A stretch of 64,000 nt of DNA, taken from Megaleporinus macrocephalus (taxonomy: Eukaryota; Chordata; Actinopteri; Characiformes; Anostomidae). The number at the start of each line of letters is the position of its first letter. Position 1 is the first letter of the stretch. Made by a program: the position numbers and the translations under genes. Below are positions 23,191 through 33,620 of the stretch, piece by piece. The stretch is from assembly GCA_021613375.1 (NCBI GenBank), contig CM038705.1:12724711-12788710 (forward strand), written 5' to 3'. The notes beneath the pieces were generated by a model that was given only the letters and a program-made list of their open reading frames with translations, was not told the DNA's origin and searched no databases.

Positions 23191-24050
23191 CCTGTTGATT
23201 TGTGTGATGAATTCTACATGTTTTTGTGTAGCTGCGGTCTTTGTGGACAGATTTGACAGTTCTGAATAACATGTCCAGAATCTTCACAGTACAGGCACAG
23301 ACCACCGCGATGTCAGCAATTCCTCTCCTCTAGAGACTGACGCAACGTATCGATTTGCCTGTGCTTCTCTGTAGTGTGGTTGAAGTAGGCTCTGGAAGCT
23401 GTGGAGCGGCGTGGATCTAAGCGAAGGTTTGCTGGAAGTGGGTGTGACAGGACATTGTAGATCGGTGTCGACATCGCTCCGTGCTTGAGATGATCCAGCC
23501 GGATGGCGAGAGAAACAAGAGAATGTCCTTGAGAATGTCCTGGATGAGACCACTGTGGAAAACAATGATCCTAGCAGGTTCGTCTAGTCCACTGCCGGCA
23601 GCCAGTGTGTGGAATTCCCCCGACATAACTTAACCAGTAATTCCCCAGATGACTCCTTAGAGTCCTGAAGAAAATGCTTGTAAGTCCCGAGTTCATAAGT
23701 TAGCCAAACAGCAGTAGCAGTAGTCCAATCCAGGGCAAGGAGATACAAGATTTGCCAGAACTGGGAGAAGAGTTAGAAAAATAAATAGAGCACTGAAGAA
23801 GAAAAACTCAAAATTGATTTGGAACTCTGTCAAACTTATCTGGTTTGCTTACCGGGAATGAACCAGCCAACGAGGTAGAATGTGTGATTGGATCAGGCTC
23901 CGGAGCAGATGAGATGATAACTCGATCTATTTGATCAAAGATATTGTGTAGATTCACGGATATCTGTGATAGATGGTTGTGCTGTTCAGTTTGTTGTTTT
24001 GCACAATGCCACCAGAACAAGTAAGAGAGTCAAACAACTGATTATGTCGG
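23191..24050 (-). pseudogene. Gypsy-1 gag C-terminal part (unit 1)
   Basis: Includes the CCHC zinc knuckle (about 23,257-23,300) that binds genomic RNA in gag proteins. The capsid-like SGEFHTLAAGSGLDEPA region (about 23,580-23,626) and an N-terminal segment around 23,810-24,020 lie upstream. Frames are broken by several indels relative to unit 2. Confidence 0.6.
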
Positions 24051-24300
24051 GGAAGCAGAGGGTGAGAGAGAGTTGTGATTGATATGTTGTAAATATGCGG
24101 GTGTGACATCATCGGGATGTCGGGAGTTAGGAATTGCTGGAAGGAACAGTCAGCTGGACATTTTGATACAGTGCTAGATTAAAATTATTTTCTAAACATA
24201 TTTATGAAGGACAACGAAAGAAGTAAATTAAACTGTAAGTGTAAAAGCAGTAATAAAAAAGTGACTTTTTGTTTTCCGTTTAGGAAAATGCCAGTAAATC

Positions 24301-24910
24301 ACCAGCTTTTCTGTCACCAGATTATTACTTTCTTCTATCAGGGAAACTGTTATTTGTTATTGTAAATTGTGAAAAGTTTCAGAAAATAATTTTTATAGTA
24401 ATAACAATAATAAGAACAATTTTCTGATGGTTCTGTTCTGAAGGATGTGGTGGAATGGGGGGACCATTTGCTTATATGAATCAAAGCCCACCCTATCCCC
24501 TAAATATTACCTATAACCTGATTCCACTGTAGGTAAGGTAGTAAAATCACTGTATATATATTTACTTAGAACAACACTTGTGGAATTACAGTAAATTGTA
24601 AAATAAATAAACAAACAACATTATCTGTACTTCTGTTTATTATTAGATAAATCCAGTTAAAGCTCACTTTACAAACTAAACAGGATACTCCACATTCCAT
24701 GGTACTGCAGTCAGAAAACTTTTAAATTACACATGTAGTGTCTAGATCATAGACTTATACAACCAAAACAATTATTATTTTCTTTGGTTGTATAAAGTTG
24801 AAATGAAATGACAAAACAATGTATGTTGAGGTTTCCTGACTAGACAAGACTAACATTAACGTTAGACAGTAAGGCTGTGTCCTAAACAGCACCCTCTGGA
24901 ACATTGGATA
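24301..24910. other. Non-coding stretch with hairpin
   Basis: No gene was seen. A near-perfect hairpin, tatacaaccaaa...tttggttgtata, lies at about 24,756-24,796. The unit 2 copy has lost part of one arm. Shared with 52,880-53,489. Confidence 0.45.
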
Positions 24911-25339
24911 TGTGACGAATCAGGATGACGAAGCCGCTTGCAGATAAAAAGTGAGGCTTTAATATCCAAATCGAGATCCACACATGTAGTCAAAAACAAG
25001 CGAAAGTCAACATCCAGTAAATACGAAAGACACAGGCAAATAAAGTCCAGAGGGAAATACAAAAGGGAAACCAGATGGAAAATAGAGTCGAAAACCGGAA
25101 AAAGCAATAACAATAATTGAATAATATGAACCGCTCAGTTGTTCAAAGAGAAACAAAACCTCGCAAAACCCCAGTCTTTATATCAAACAGATCTCTCTCC
25201 AACAGGTGCAGCTATTTAGTATTCAGGTGACCGAAAACTGTGTTTGGAGCAGAAAGGTGAGTTGGCAAGCATTTGATTTCTCTGGGCATTCTGGGAAGTG
25301 GAGTCCCTAAAGGCCTCTGAGCCTAAGGGATGCGTGACA
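24911..25339 (-). repeat. 3' LTR of gypsy-2 (unit 1)
   Basis: On the minus strand it starts TGTCACGCATCC right after a purine tract (ggaagggggtac) and ends CTGATTCGTCACA. The polypurine tract beside the TG end and the CA end define a 429-bp 3' LTR. The unit 2 copy is 424 bp. No 5' LTR was found. Confidence 0.8.
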
Positions 25340-25983
25340 GTACCCCCTTCCAAAGAGTCCAGGTAGGTCTCAGAAAGATTCCAAACAGGACGACTACCAC
25401 ATCCCTGACCAGAGGCCTGGACAGGAACGGACACAAAGCTGCCATGGCGCTGGACAAAAGGAGACTGTCTCTGACGGCCCCCAAGGCGGGCAGGGATTGA
25501 GCTGGACAGGGTTTTCTTAGGGCGACCCCCCCTTGGATGAGGAGCTGGTCTAGTGGGATGCGGACTATGAAAATTAGCAATAAGGCCAGGGTCTAGGATG
25601 TCTCGAACTGAGACCCAACACTGCTCCTCAGGGCCATAACCCTCCCAGTCCACCAGATACTGGAGCTCTCCTCGACGTCTCCGGGAATCCAGCAACCTAT
25701 GGACAGCATAAATGGGTGTTCCGTCCACCTCCCCTGGTGATGCCGGAGTGCCATTTGCCATGACCTCCTCTAAAGGACCTGAAACAACAGGTTTTAATAA
25801 AGAAACATGAAATGAACGTGGAACACGAAAAGGGGAAGATAAATCAAGTTTATAAGTGTCTTCATTAATTCGTTGAGAAAGCACGCCCCCAATTCCTGTC
25901 TCCGAAGCATCTACTTCCACTACGAAAGGCTCAGAGGGATCAGGGTGCTTCAAAATAGGAGCAGTAGTAAAGGAATTTTTCAA
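25216..25983 (-). pseudogene. Gypsy-2 RNase H-integrase tail fusion frame (unit 1)
   Basis: A 255-residue open frame. Residues 1-37 are the RNase H start ([25 protein letters not shown]). It then passes straight into the integrase tail ([19 protein letters not shown]) and a chromodomain ([15 protein letters not shown]). The C-terminal 80 residues run into the LTR. Unit 2 has 66 more bases with a stop codon at the junction, so this open frame arose by an in-frame deletion that removed the stop. The protein would lack every catalytic residue, so it is best treated as a by-product. Confidence 0.7.
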
Positions 25984-26900
25984 TTTTACAAAAGCCTATA
26001 CCGCTTGCATATTCCAGGTCAATCTCCTAGGATTGCCCTTCAGTAATGTAGTCATAGGGGAAGCAATACTGCTAAAATTCCTGATGAACCGGCGATAGAA
26101 ATTAGCAAAGCCTAGAAATCTTTGTAATTCCTTTACATACGAAGGAGTAGGCCAATTCACTACTGCTTTACTTTGTTGTCATCCATGACTACCACATTAG
26201 CGCTAATGATATAACCCAAAAAGGCAACTGACTGCAAGTGAAATTCACATTTCTCACCTTTTAAATAAAGATGGTTCTCTAGGAGCAGTTTGAGGACAGA
26301 GCGAACATGTTTCACATGTGTTTTGAAGTCCGAGGAATAGATAAGTATGTCATCTAGGTAAGATATGGTATTTTGACCTATTATCTCTCTGAGAACATTG
26401 TTAATGAAAGCCTGGAAGACAGGTGGCGCTATAGAGAGGCCGAAAGCCATTACCAAGTGCTCATAGTGTCCGCTAGTGGTCACAAATGCTGTTTTCCACT
26501 CATCCCCCTGTTTAATTCTAATTGTAGACACTCCTCAGATTTAATTTCCTGAACTATTTGGCTTCTTTTAACTGTTCTAGGGTGACAGGAATGAGAGGAA
26601 GAGGGTAAGGATAGGTCTTGGTGATTTGATTAAGACCTCTATAATCTATACATGGGCGCAAACCACCATCTTCTTAACATTCTTCTTAACAAAAAAGAAC
26701 CCTGAAGCTACAGGTGACATGTAAGGTTGAATAAAAGTTTCTTGTATATAATTATCCATATAGCATTCTTCCTCCTGAGTCAAGAGGTAAACTAGGGAAT
26801 TAGGCAGGATGGGGTTTTCAACTAAGTCTATTGCGCCATCACAGGCACGGTAAGGAGGTAGTTTAAACTGCTATTGTTAAGGTCATAATAAAGTCTTGGA
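25340..26900 (-). mobile_element. Gypsy-2 Ty3/gypsy pol remnant (unit 1)
   Basis: Minus-strand pol of a chromodomain-containing gypsy element. From 5' to 3' it has fragments of the RT fingers (about 26,560-26,830), the RT palm with YLDDILIYS, the start of RNase H, then the integrase C-terminal end with a chromodomain. Most of RNase H and the integrase core are deleted. Its 3' LTR is adjacent. Confidence 0.8.
26160..26531 (-). pseudogene. Gypsy-2 reverse transcriptase palm (unit 1)
   Basis: A 123-residue frame with [20 protein letters not shown], the YLDDILIYS catalytic Asp pair, and [14 protein letters not shown] of the thumb. The motifs are intact, but the frame is cut on both sides by indels. 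The fingers domain is separated upstream. Confidence 0.8.
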
Positions 26901-28370
26901 GGCATTGTTCCTTTTAAAATAGCATGTTCTGACCACATTTTAATCACTGAATATTCAGCTTCTGTGGGCTAGCGTGACCAGATGAGAATGAGAGAAATAC
27001 AGGGTATGAGACTTGAGATGAGTGTGTCATGACAGAATAATTAGAATAATTTAGATCAGATACACCAATTCTAATAATCAGTTATCAATATTATTACGAT
27101 TATCAACCGATACTGAGCATATGATCACAATCATGTTGGCCTTACTTGAATATAAGAAGTCAACCCCCCCCCCCCCCCCCAATGCCATAGTTACGTTATG
27201 GCATCATCTCTTCATATCTTATCATTCTGTAACATTAATTGGCTAATACACATATAGGCAGCACTACTCTAACACCTTAACTTTAATAACACACAGACTA
27301 ACCGACAGCACAGCAGCTACAGCTTCTCTCACTCCTTTATAAACAGTAAACAGACCACCTGCTGCATTAGCCTGCTAAACTAAAATAAACCCTCAGATAG
27401 TCACTCCTAGCTAACAATAACAGAATAAAGAGTGATCAGAAATAGGGATTGCTGATAATGACTGCAATGTGTTGGTTCTGAGTGATAAAGTATAAAAATA
27501 CTCCTTTACAAAACTTACTAGACTCACAACACCAGCCAGATAAACACTGACACCGTGTGTGCGCACAATGTGAAAAGAGAAGCTGGATCATACCATTTTG
27601 CAAGGCTGGGTGGGCTGCTGTCTTTTCATTGTTAAAATAATTGGTTTAAGCGTATACTCTCTATGTTTTAACATTTCCAGCTTGTTAGAGATGAATTAAA
27701 GTTAAAATAAAAAATAATACTATAATCTTTAGGGGTGCTGGGACTTGGTTTAACCGTATACTTTCTATGGTTTTAACATTTCCAGCTTTTCTGAGACAAA
27801 TTAACGTTAAAAGAAGAAAAACGTTTTTTAACTATAATCTTTAGGGGTGCTGGGAATGAATTTAAATCTAAACTAGGGCTAGGTACCCCTCTGGTCTGCA
27901 GTTTGGGACGTGGTCAGAGAGTAATGTAACTTTACGTTACAGAGTGCTTTCTGACTAAAGTTAATATAAACGTTATCTAACCCAAACCCTCCTAGTCTGT
28001 TACCATAACAACACATTATACTAAAGCTGTTTTTATTGCAGTATATTTTGATATTCATTGCTCTCATCACTGACCTCGCGTTTAAAGCTGGCTGAGCTAC
28101 CCGACGCTGCAACGAGGCGAGAGCTCCGGTCAGTGAATCTGCCGACAGCAGGATATTTCTGAACAGGCATCTCAACACAAGCCTTAACTAAGTTAAAGAC
28201 CACCTAACAACCAGAGTCTGTTGCTAACAACAAACACAGGGCGTGAATTGCGAAGGCTGTCAAAACACGCTTTTAAAATAAAGTGTTTTTAAACAGTTTC
28301 CGCTTTTTCTGTAGTTTAATTTTTGGGTGGGACAAATCTACCTGTTTCTGATATTGGGTGGGTTATGACT
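26901..28370. other. Non-coding block shared with unit 2
   Basis: Corresponds to 55,650-56,940. It includes a poly-C run at about 27,163-27,180. A minus-strand frame at 27,879-28,178 with SLTGALASLQRRVAQPAL is partly kept in unit 2 but lacks a recognised domain. Nothing else was identified. Confidence 0.4.
27640..27856. repeat. Tandem duplication of about 108 bp, unit 1 only
   Basis: The sequence from ggtttaa..gtatact to ctttaggggtgctggga occurs twice in a row here. It occurs once at 56,555-56,668 in unit 2. Non-coding. Confidence 0.75.
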
Positions 28371-28639
28371 GTCACAACATCTAAACACCTTAGATCTGAA
28401 TAAAATCTAAAAAACCTGATTAAGAAATCTGATACAGTAGTCAATAAATCATGTGTGGCGGGGGTGCTTTGCCCCGCCTAGTGGGGGTAGTAGTGAGTAA
28501 CTCTATTTTGGACGACTGGAGAGAGAAAGGATCTAAGTCCCCATCCCCCAGTACAATTAGCCTCAGTACTTAAGTGTGTACGTATGGTTTTGCCTATCCT
28601 GTTATTTGGAATCGTTCTTGGCTCTCTAATATATCTAGA

Positions 28640-29870
28640 CCGGGGGTGTCAAACTCATTTTCACCGAGGGCCACATCGGCATAATGGCTGTCCTCAAAGG
28701 GCCAGATGTAACTTATAAATGTAACAAAATGTAACCAAATGTAATATAAAATAAATGTAAGTACTCCTTAATGTTAAATAACTCTAATAGGAAGGCTGCT
28801 GTGAGATCTCTCAATTTATACCAATCATAGAAAGTCCACTAAGGCGTTCTTGACCCATAGTGGATCTCAGGTATGTTTCAATGAGTTTGAGTGTAGAGAA
28901 GCTCCTTTCAGCAGCAGCCACTGTGACAAGAAGAGTGGCAGAGATTCTAAAAGCTACCCACATATTTTGGTAAATTTCTGCCAGCTTCTTCTCATGAAGG
29001 AAGGTCAAGAGTTCCATGCTTGTCATATTTTTTGAAGGCAAATGAGGAAAATTTTGCATCTCCATAGCAAGTTCCCTGCCATCAATATCTGGCTATCAAT
29101 CATGGGTCAGAGCAGTGCCCAGGGATTCACATCGCTCTGACATGTTGGGGAAGTTGAGGAGCACTCCAAATTTGTCATTAACATCTGTCAGATATTGAAT
29201 TCTCTCATGAAGAAAAGCGAGAGCTTCATCCACGACCACATTAAAAAATGTGGTTTCTATTTGTTTAAGTGCATCGCCAATAGACTCATCTGGAGCCTCA
29301 TAACTAAAGTGCCTTTTTCACATTTCTTTAATGAGTTTAGGGAACGGGGTAACAGACACTATCACTTGCTAGCTAGTAACTATTTTTCTGAAGGGAACTT
29401 TTACTGTACAACATACAGTATAGTGTTAATTCACCAGATACTTTTACCTCTGTTTTCTCCGCCTTTCTTCATCCTCTGTTCTCCCTTTTCTGCCCTAGGC
29501 ACCAGAGGACTTCTGGCTTTTTGACATCTTTACGGAAAGCTGCCACTCACCCCGTGGTGTTGTTTTGTTCCCCACAGAGTAACAGTAACGAGGTGCGCAG
29601 GGCCCGCGGGGGGATGGGGGTTGTCTGGGAGGGCATGGCGAGCGGGTGATTTATTATAATAATTGTGTGGTTATTATAATAATTATTAATTTGACTAATG
29701 TTGTTAAACAATGAAGTTATGATTATGTGGACTTTGCTTGATTTTATATTTATTAATTGTTCATTTGTAAAAAAAAAAAAAAAAAGCATACACGCGAGCG
29801 CCCCCCTGGACAGACGGCGCCCCTAGCATTTGCCTATATTGCTTAATGGAAGGGCCAGCCCGGATCCCAT
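28640..29870 (-). mobile_element. Internally deleted hAT transposon (ZMYM-like)
   Basis: The minus strand holds an N-terminal fragment (29,440-29,527, MSKSQKSSGA then a stop) and the C-terminal dimerisation part of a hAT transposase (about 28,811-29,250). The right end, ...gcgcccctagcatttgcc...ggaagggcc, resembles termini of this fish hAT group. At the left, ggggtgtcaaactcatttt is the end of a different hAT type, so two elements are probably nested. The zinc finger and catalytic core are missing. Confidence 0.65.
28811..29250 (-). pseudogene. hAT transposase C-terminal dimerisation fragment
   Basis: Minus-strand frame with NVVVDEALAFLHERIQYLTD, a stop and a short shift at about 29,090, then SMELLTFLHEKKLAEIYQNM, VTVAAAERSFSTLKLI and YLRSTMGQERL. 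This is the hATC dimerisation signature. It cannot act alone because the RNase H-like core is absent. Confidence 0.8.
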
Positions 29871-30544
29871 GAACTTTAAACTGTGAGTTCAGAAAGTTTG
29901 AAACGGAATGGACTCAGTCTGTGTTTATGATGCAAAAAAGAAGAAAAATAGTCTCTTAGTTCTCTGTAGTTAAACCTCACACATACTTCATAATAACTGG
30001 AAACAGTACAAAGAAGTCACTTCCCTTTAACAGAGGAGATACGCCACTGAGAGGATGACGTCTGAATGGCAGGGCACACGCAGAAGCAGCAACTTCTGAG
30101 CATAAAGAGGCAGTCTTTAGGACCCAGGAACGCCTCAGAAGCTCTGTCTGACATTTTCCCACAGATGCTGGACAGCAGACATGATCCCGCACTCTCGCTG
30201 TTTATGTGACTGCAAACTCAGAGCAAGCTACTAGCTAGGTGCACCGTTTCAGTCCAATCTCAGAGCAAGGAAAACAAACGTTCAGCTCCAGTCTCTCTTC
30301 AGTGCGCTGAACGTAAAGCACTGCACACATCACTGACACAGCCTCGAACACAACAAAGTATTCACGCTATTTTCCATGACAACACTTTGGGGGGCATCTT
30401 TGTTTACTTTGTGTTAGAACTTTCCGTGCGCCCTCGAATATGTTGATACGAATTACAAGCAAAACGACAATAAACATATAAAATGACTAGCATAATATGT
30501 TCAGTTAGAGGGAGTCAGTAATTGAAAGAAGAGGAAAACTTGTC
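29871..30544. other. Intergenic stretch, moderately CpG-rich
   Basis: No gene was recognised. CpG density rises between about 30,290 and 30,450, just before the THAP-like fragment, so a former promoter is possible. Only short frames are present. Confidence 0.35.
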
Positions 30545-30775
30545 TTGAACAACAGAGTTATGAACACATCACATAAAGATCAGACTGTTGTAAAGCCGCC
30601 TTCCAAAGAAGAGAACCTGCGTCTCTGGCTGAAGGCACTAAATTTAAAATATCCACCCAAACCTCCGTATGTCGGTTCTTACCATTCTGTGGAGGAGAAC
30701 CAGCACCAGAGCATCCTTATCCAGAGAAATGAAGCTCAGAGAAAGCAGACACGTTGGGTGTTTGCGAGTTAAGTA
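30545..30775 (+). pseudogene. Degraded THAP-like zinc-binding fragment
   Basis: The 75-residue frame contains SKEENLRLWLKALNLKYPPK and YVGSYHSVEE, resembling the second half of THAP-type DNA-binding domains of fish multicopy proteins, where VCSYHF is usual. The zinc-ligand Cys is Gly here and the Phe is Ser. A +1 shift then reveals PEHPYPEK, the expected continuation, followed by a stop. It is a broken exon of a THAP gene or of a transposase-derived gene. Confidence 0.45.
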
Positions 30776-31012
30776 ACTGTTTTCTGATGAGTGTCCACCG
30801 TGCTAGGCTATCTGGGCTGTAGCTAACACCCACGCAGAGTGGCTCGGGCAGCTGGCTTGACTTAGGTTTAACTGGCTTTCAGAAATATAAACACACCGTC
30901 TTTATGTAGGAGTACACGACCCACCTTCCCACTGTACAGGTACTGATACGCTTCAGTAGTTTTTCATTGCCGAACAGTCTACACCTTCTGAGTACAAAAT
31001 AATTAAAAACGT

Positions 31013-31463
31013 GGTACCACTTTAAAATAAGGCTACCTTTATAAAGGGTTTATAAATGGTTTATAAATGCATTTACAAATGTTTATTAATTAGGTTGTAA
31101 ACCCTTTAAAAGTCATTAAAAACCAGTTACAATGCATAAATAGAACGGGAAATAGTAACCTGTTGTTAGCCAAATAGTGATCCCCCATCCGTCTATAGTG
31201 TTAAACCTCATATCTTGCTGAGATTTCTGTCCTACTGTGTCTTCTACATTTAGTCAGCTTTAAACTTGCCTGCTTTATCACAGACATGTTAACAAGATTA
31301 ACCATTTAATCACCAAGTTTAATAATTTAACCACCAACATGATCTTATTTAATAATTAATGACAATGTTGTAGGCAACAACATGTTAAATTACTAAGTTT
31401 ACATTCATGGCAACATTCTATACCATGATCTTTTCATGTGATTCTCACAGGTATTGATTTGAT
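31013..31463 (+). repeat. Left terminal inverted repeat
   Basis: 451 bp, starting ggtaccactttaaaataagg. It matches the reverse complement of 38,526-38,976 almost throughout and ends at ggtattgatttgat. AT-rich with runs of tttataaa. No coding frame. Confidence 0.9.
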
Positions 31464-32390
31464 ACCTCCAAAAGGGAGCCTTATAATAAAGTGTAAACCA
31501 CATCACTATTTGTTAATGAGTTATTAACCCTTATAACTGCCAAAAGGGAGCCTTAAAGTAAAGTGTACACCACATTACCATTTGTTAATGAGTTATTAAC
31601 CCTTATAACCACCAAAAGGGAGCCTTATAATAAAGTGTAAACCACATCACTATTTGTTAATGAGTTATTAACCCTTATAACTGCCAAAAGGGAGCCTTAT
31701 AGTAAAGTGTAAACCACATTACCATTTGTTAATGAGTTATTAACACTTATAATTGCCAAAAGGGAGCCTTAAAATAAAGTGTAAAGCACATTACCATTTG
31801 TTAATGAGTTATTAACACTTATAATTGCCAAAAGGGAGCCTTAAAATAAAGTGTAAAGCACATTACCATTTGTTAATGAGTTATTAACCCTTATAACTGC
31901 CAAAAGGGAGCCTTAAAATAAAGTGTAAAGCACATCACCATTTGTTAATGAGTTATTAACACTTATAATTGCCAAAAGGGAGCCTTAAAATAAAGTGTAA
32001 AGCACATTACCATTTGTTAATGAGTTATTAACCCTTATAACTGCCAAAAGGGAGCCTTAAAATAAAGTGTAAAGCACATCACCATTTGTTAATGAGTTAT
32101 TAACACTTATAATTGCCAAAAGGGAGCCTTAAAATAAAGTGTAAAGCACATTACCATTTGTTAATGAGTTATTAACACTTATAACTGCCAAAAGGGAGCA
32201 TTAAAATAAAATGTAAACCACATTACCATTTGTTAATGAGTTATTAATACCTAAAAACACCAAAAGGGAGACTTATTGTAAAGTATAAAACATATCACCA
32301 TTTGGTAATGAGTTATTAACACATATAACCACCACATGGAAGCCTTATTGTAAAGTATAAAACACATGACCAATCAATGAGTCACATTTA
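31464..32390 (+). repeat. 72-bp tandem repeat array (13 units)
   Basis: The aaaagggag core recurs every 72 bases from 31,470 to 32,262, with a diverged last unit at about 32,336. A typical unit has catttgttaatgagttatt, ttataattgccaaaaggg and agccttaaaataaagtg. The reverse complement contains CACTTTANNNTAAGGCTCCC, close to the element's terminal CACTTTAAAATAAGGCTACC. Units alternate between ccc and cac at one site. Confidence 0.95.
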
Positions 32391-33258
32391 TGTGATAAAA
32401 AATATTTTTAAAATATTATTTGCACAAAACAGATTTATTTGCACAATAGAATAAAACAGAGTGCAAAGTAGCCTGAAATACAAACTGTCCTAAACGGACC
32501 CTTTATTATGGTAATTTAAAAAAATGTCCCTAAAATAAATTAGCTTTCATGTTTTCTGTTTTATCTTTTAAATCTTCAACTCTTTGAATAGCAGCCTCAC
32601 ACCACCAGCAAAACACCAAAAGCCAGCACTGTCTCTTCACTAGTCCTTTCGGCCAGTTCCTCTTCATATGCTTCAGCTGCAATAGCGAGCTCTCCAATCG
32701 CTGAAGTGGGCACCACAGTATCCTGTTAATGGTGTGCTTCCGGAAGGCCCTGGTCATGGTTTTGGCCTTTGGTAATGTTTTAAGGATGGATTTGTAGCGG
32801 TGTACAATTTCACTTGGTGTTTGTTCTAGGCAGGGGGAAAAAAATCTAAATTTAGGTGCAAGTCGTAAAAATACTTCATTCTACAGAAACCATAAGTCAA
32901 TCCAAGTTGCCACATTTAAAAAGCATTATCAACAAACATGCATTCAGTGGTTTGTAGTCAATATTTAACATATTGCAGTACCCTATGTCTAGTTAAACAT
33001 ACACTAATTATGCTCACTTTTTAATCGAACACACAGCTGGAAAGTGTTTTCAAATCACTTACCTCTACATATTGGTTATTAAAAATCAGTAAACTATACG
33101 CTCCTAATGTCATTGTTGTTAATATTGGTAAGCCTGTGTGCTTCTAAAGCTGTCCTGGAAATTACATTCTATTCATTAAATTGAAAATTTAAACGCACCT
33201 TCCCACTTCAATAACTTTACTGTTAATTGAATTGTGTCTGGTTTATTATTATCATAAC

Positions 33259-33620
33259 TAGAGATGGAAGGATCAATCGGCTATGTATCGGTATCTGCCA
33301 ATTTTTAATCAAAATATGTGATCGGTGATCAGCCGATATTTCTCAATTTAGAGCCGATCCCGAGAGCCGATCGATGGCGTTAAACAAATGAGCTTATTTC
33401 TGTATTTCCAGCTAGCGTTTCATCCAGGAAGAGGAGAACCCCCTCCCTCCAATTCCTATCTGAACCACTAGGTGGAAATACATACCCTTTCATTTTCCAC
33501 AGACTAACTGAAGCGGCAGCGTCTCAGAAAAAAAATGCACTGAAAGTAAGCTTGTCCGTCTGGCAATGTTTTACCGTATGTGACAGACTCATCCATGCCG
33601 TTTTTAAAATGTGTAAAATC
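33259..33620. mobile_element. hAT-like terminal fragment nested in the element
   Basis: Begins tagagatggaaggatcaatc and carries repeated ccgat/atcgg motifs, as at ends of ZBED-like hAT transposons, then unrelated sequence. It sits within an intron of the CCDC106-like gene. Borders are uncertain. Confidence 0.35.

Larger units (their letters stand above)
20653..24300 (-). mobile_element. Gypsy-1 Ty3/gypsy retrotransposon (unit 1)
   Basis: Minus-strand element in the order gag (about 24,050 to 23,200), protease (23,190 to 22,870), linker, reverse transcriptase (21,870 to 21,180) and RNase H (21,070 to 20,650). The gag end has a CCHC knuckle, CLYCEDSGHVIQNC, at about 23,257-23,300. The protease has DSGAEGNFI. 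RNase H ends with [15 protein letters not shown]. Integrase and LTRs are not seen. An 831-bp insertion interrupts the protease-RT linker. Several frameshifts show that it is inactive. Confidence 0.8.

Noticed and set aside
23284..23565. Separate small gene with FSRTFSCFSRHPAGSS
   Set aside because: It is an alternative frame over the gypsy-1 gag end.
27163..27180. Poly-C run as a G-quadruplex regulator
   Set aside because: A homopolymer at a place where unit 2 has a LINE tail. Slippage or assembly collapse is the simpler explanation.
27879..28178. Minus-strand frame with SLTGALASLQRRVAQPAL as a gene
   Set aside because: Partly kept in unit 2 but interrupted there. No recognised domain or splice structure, so left as non-coding.
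31464..32390. CRISPR-like array of regular repeats
   Set aside because: The 72-bp units are contiguous without spacers, the genome is that of a fish, and the array is part of an inverted-repeat transposon.
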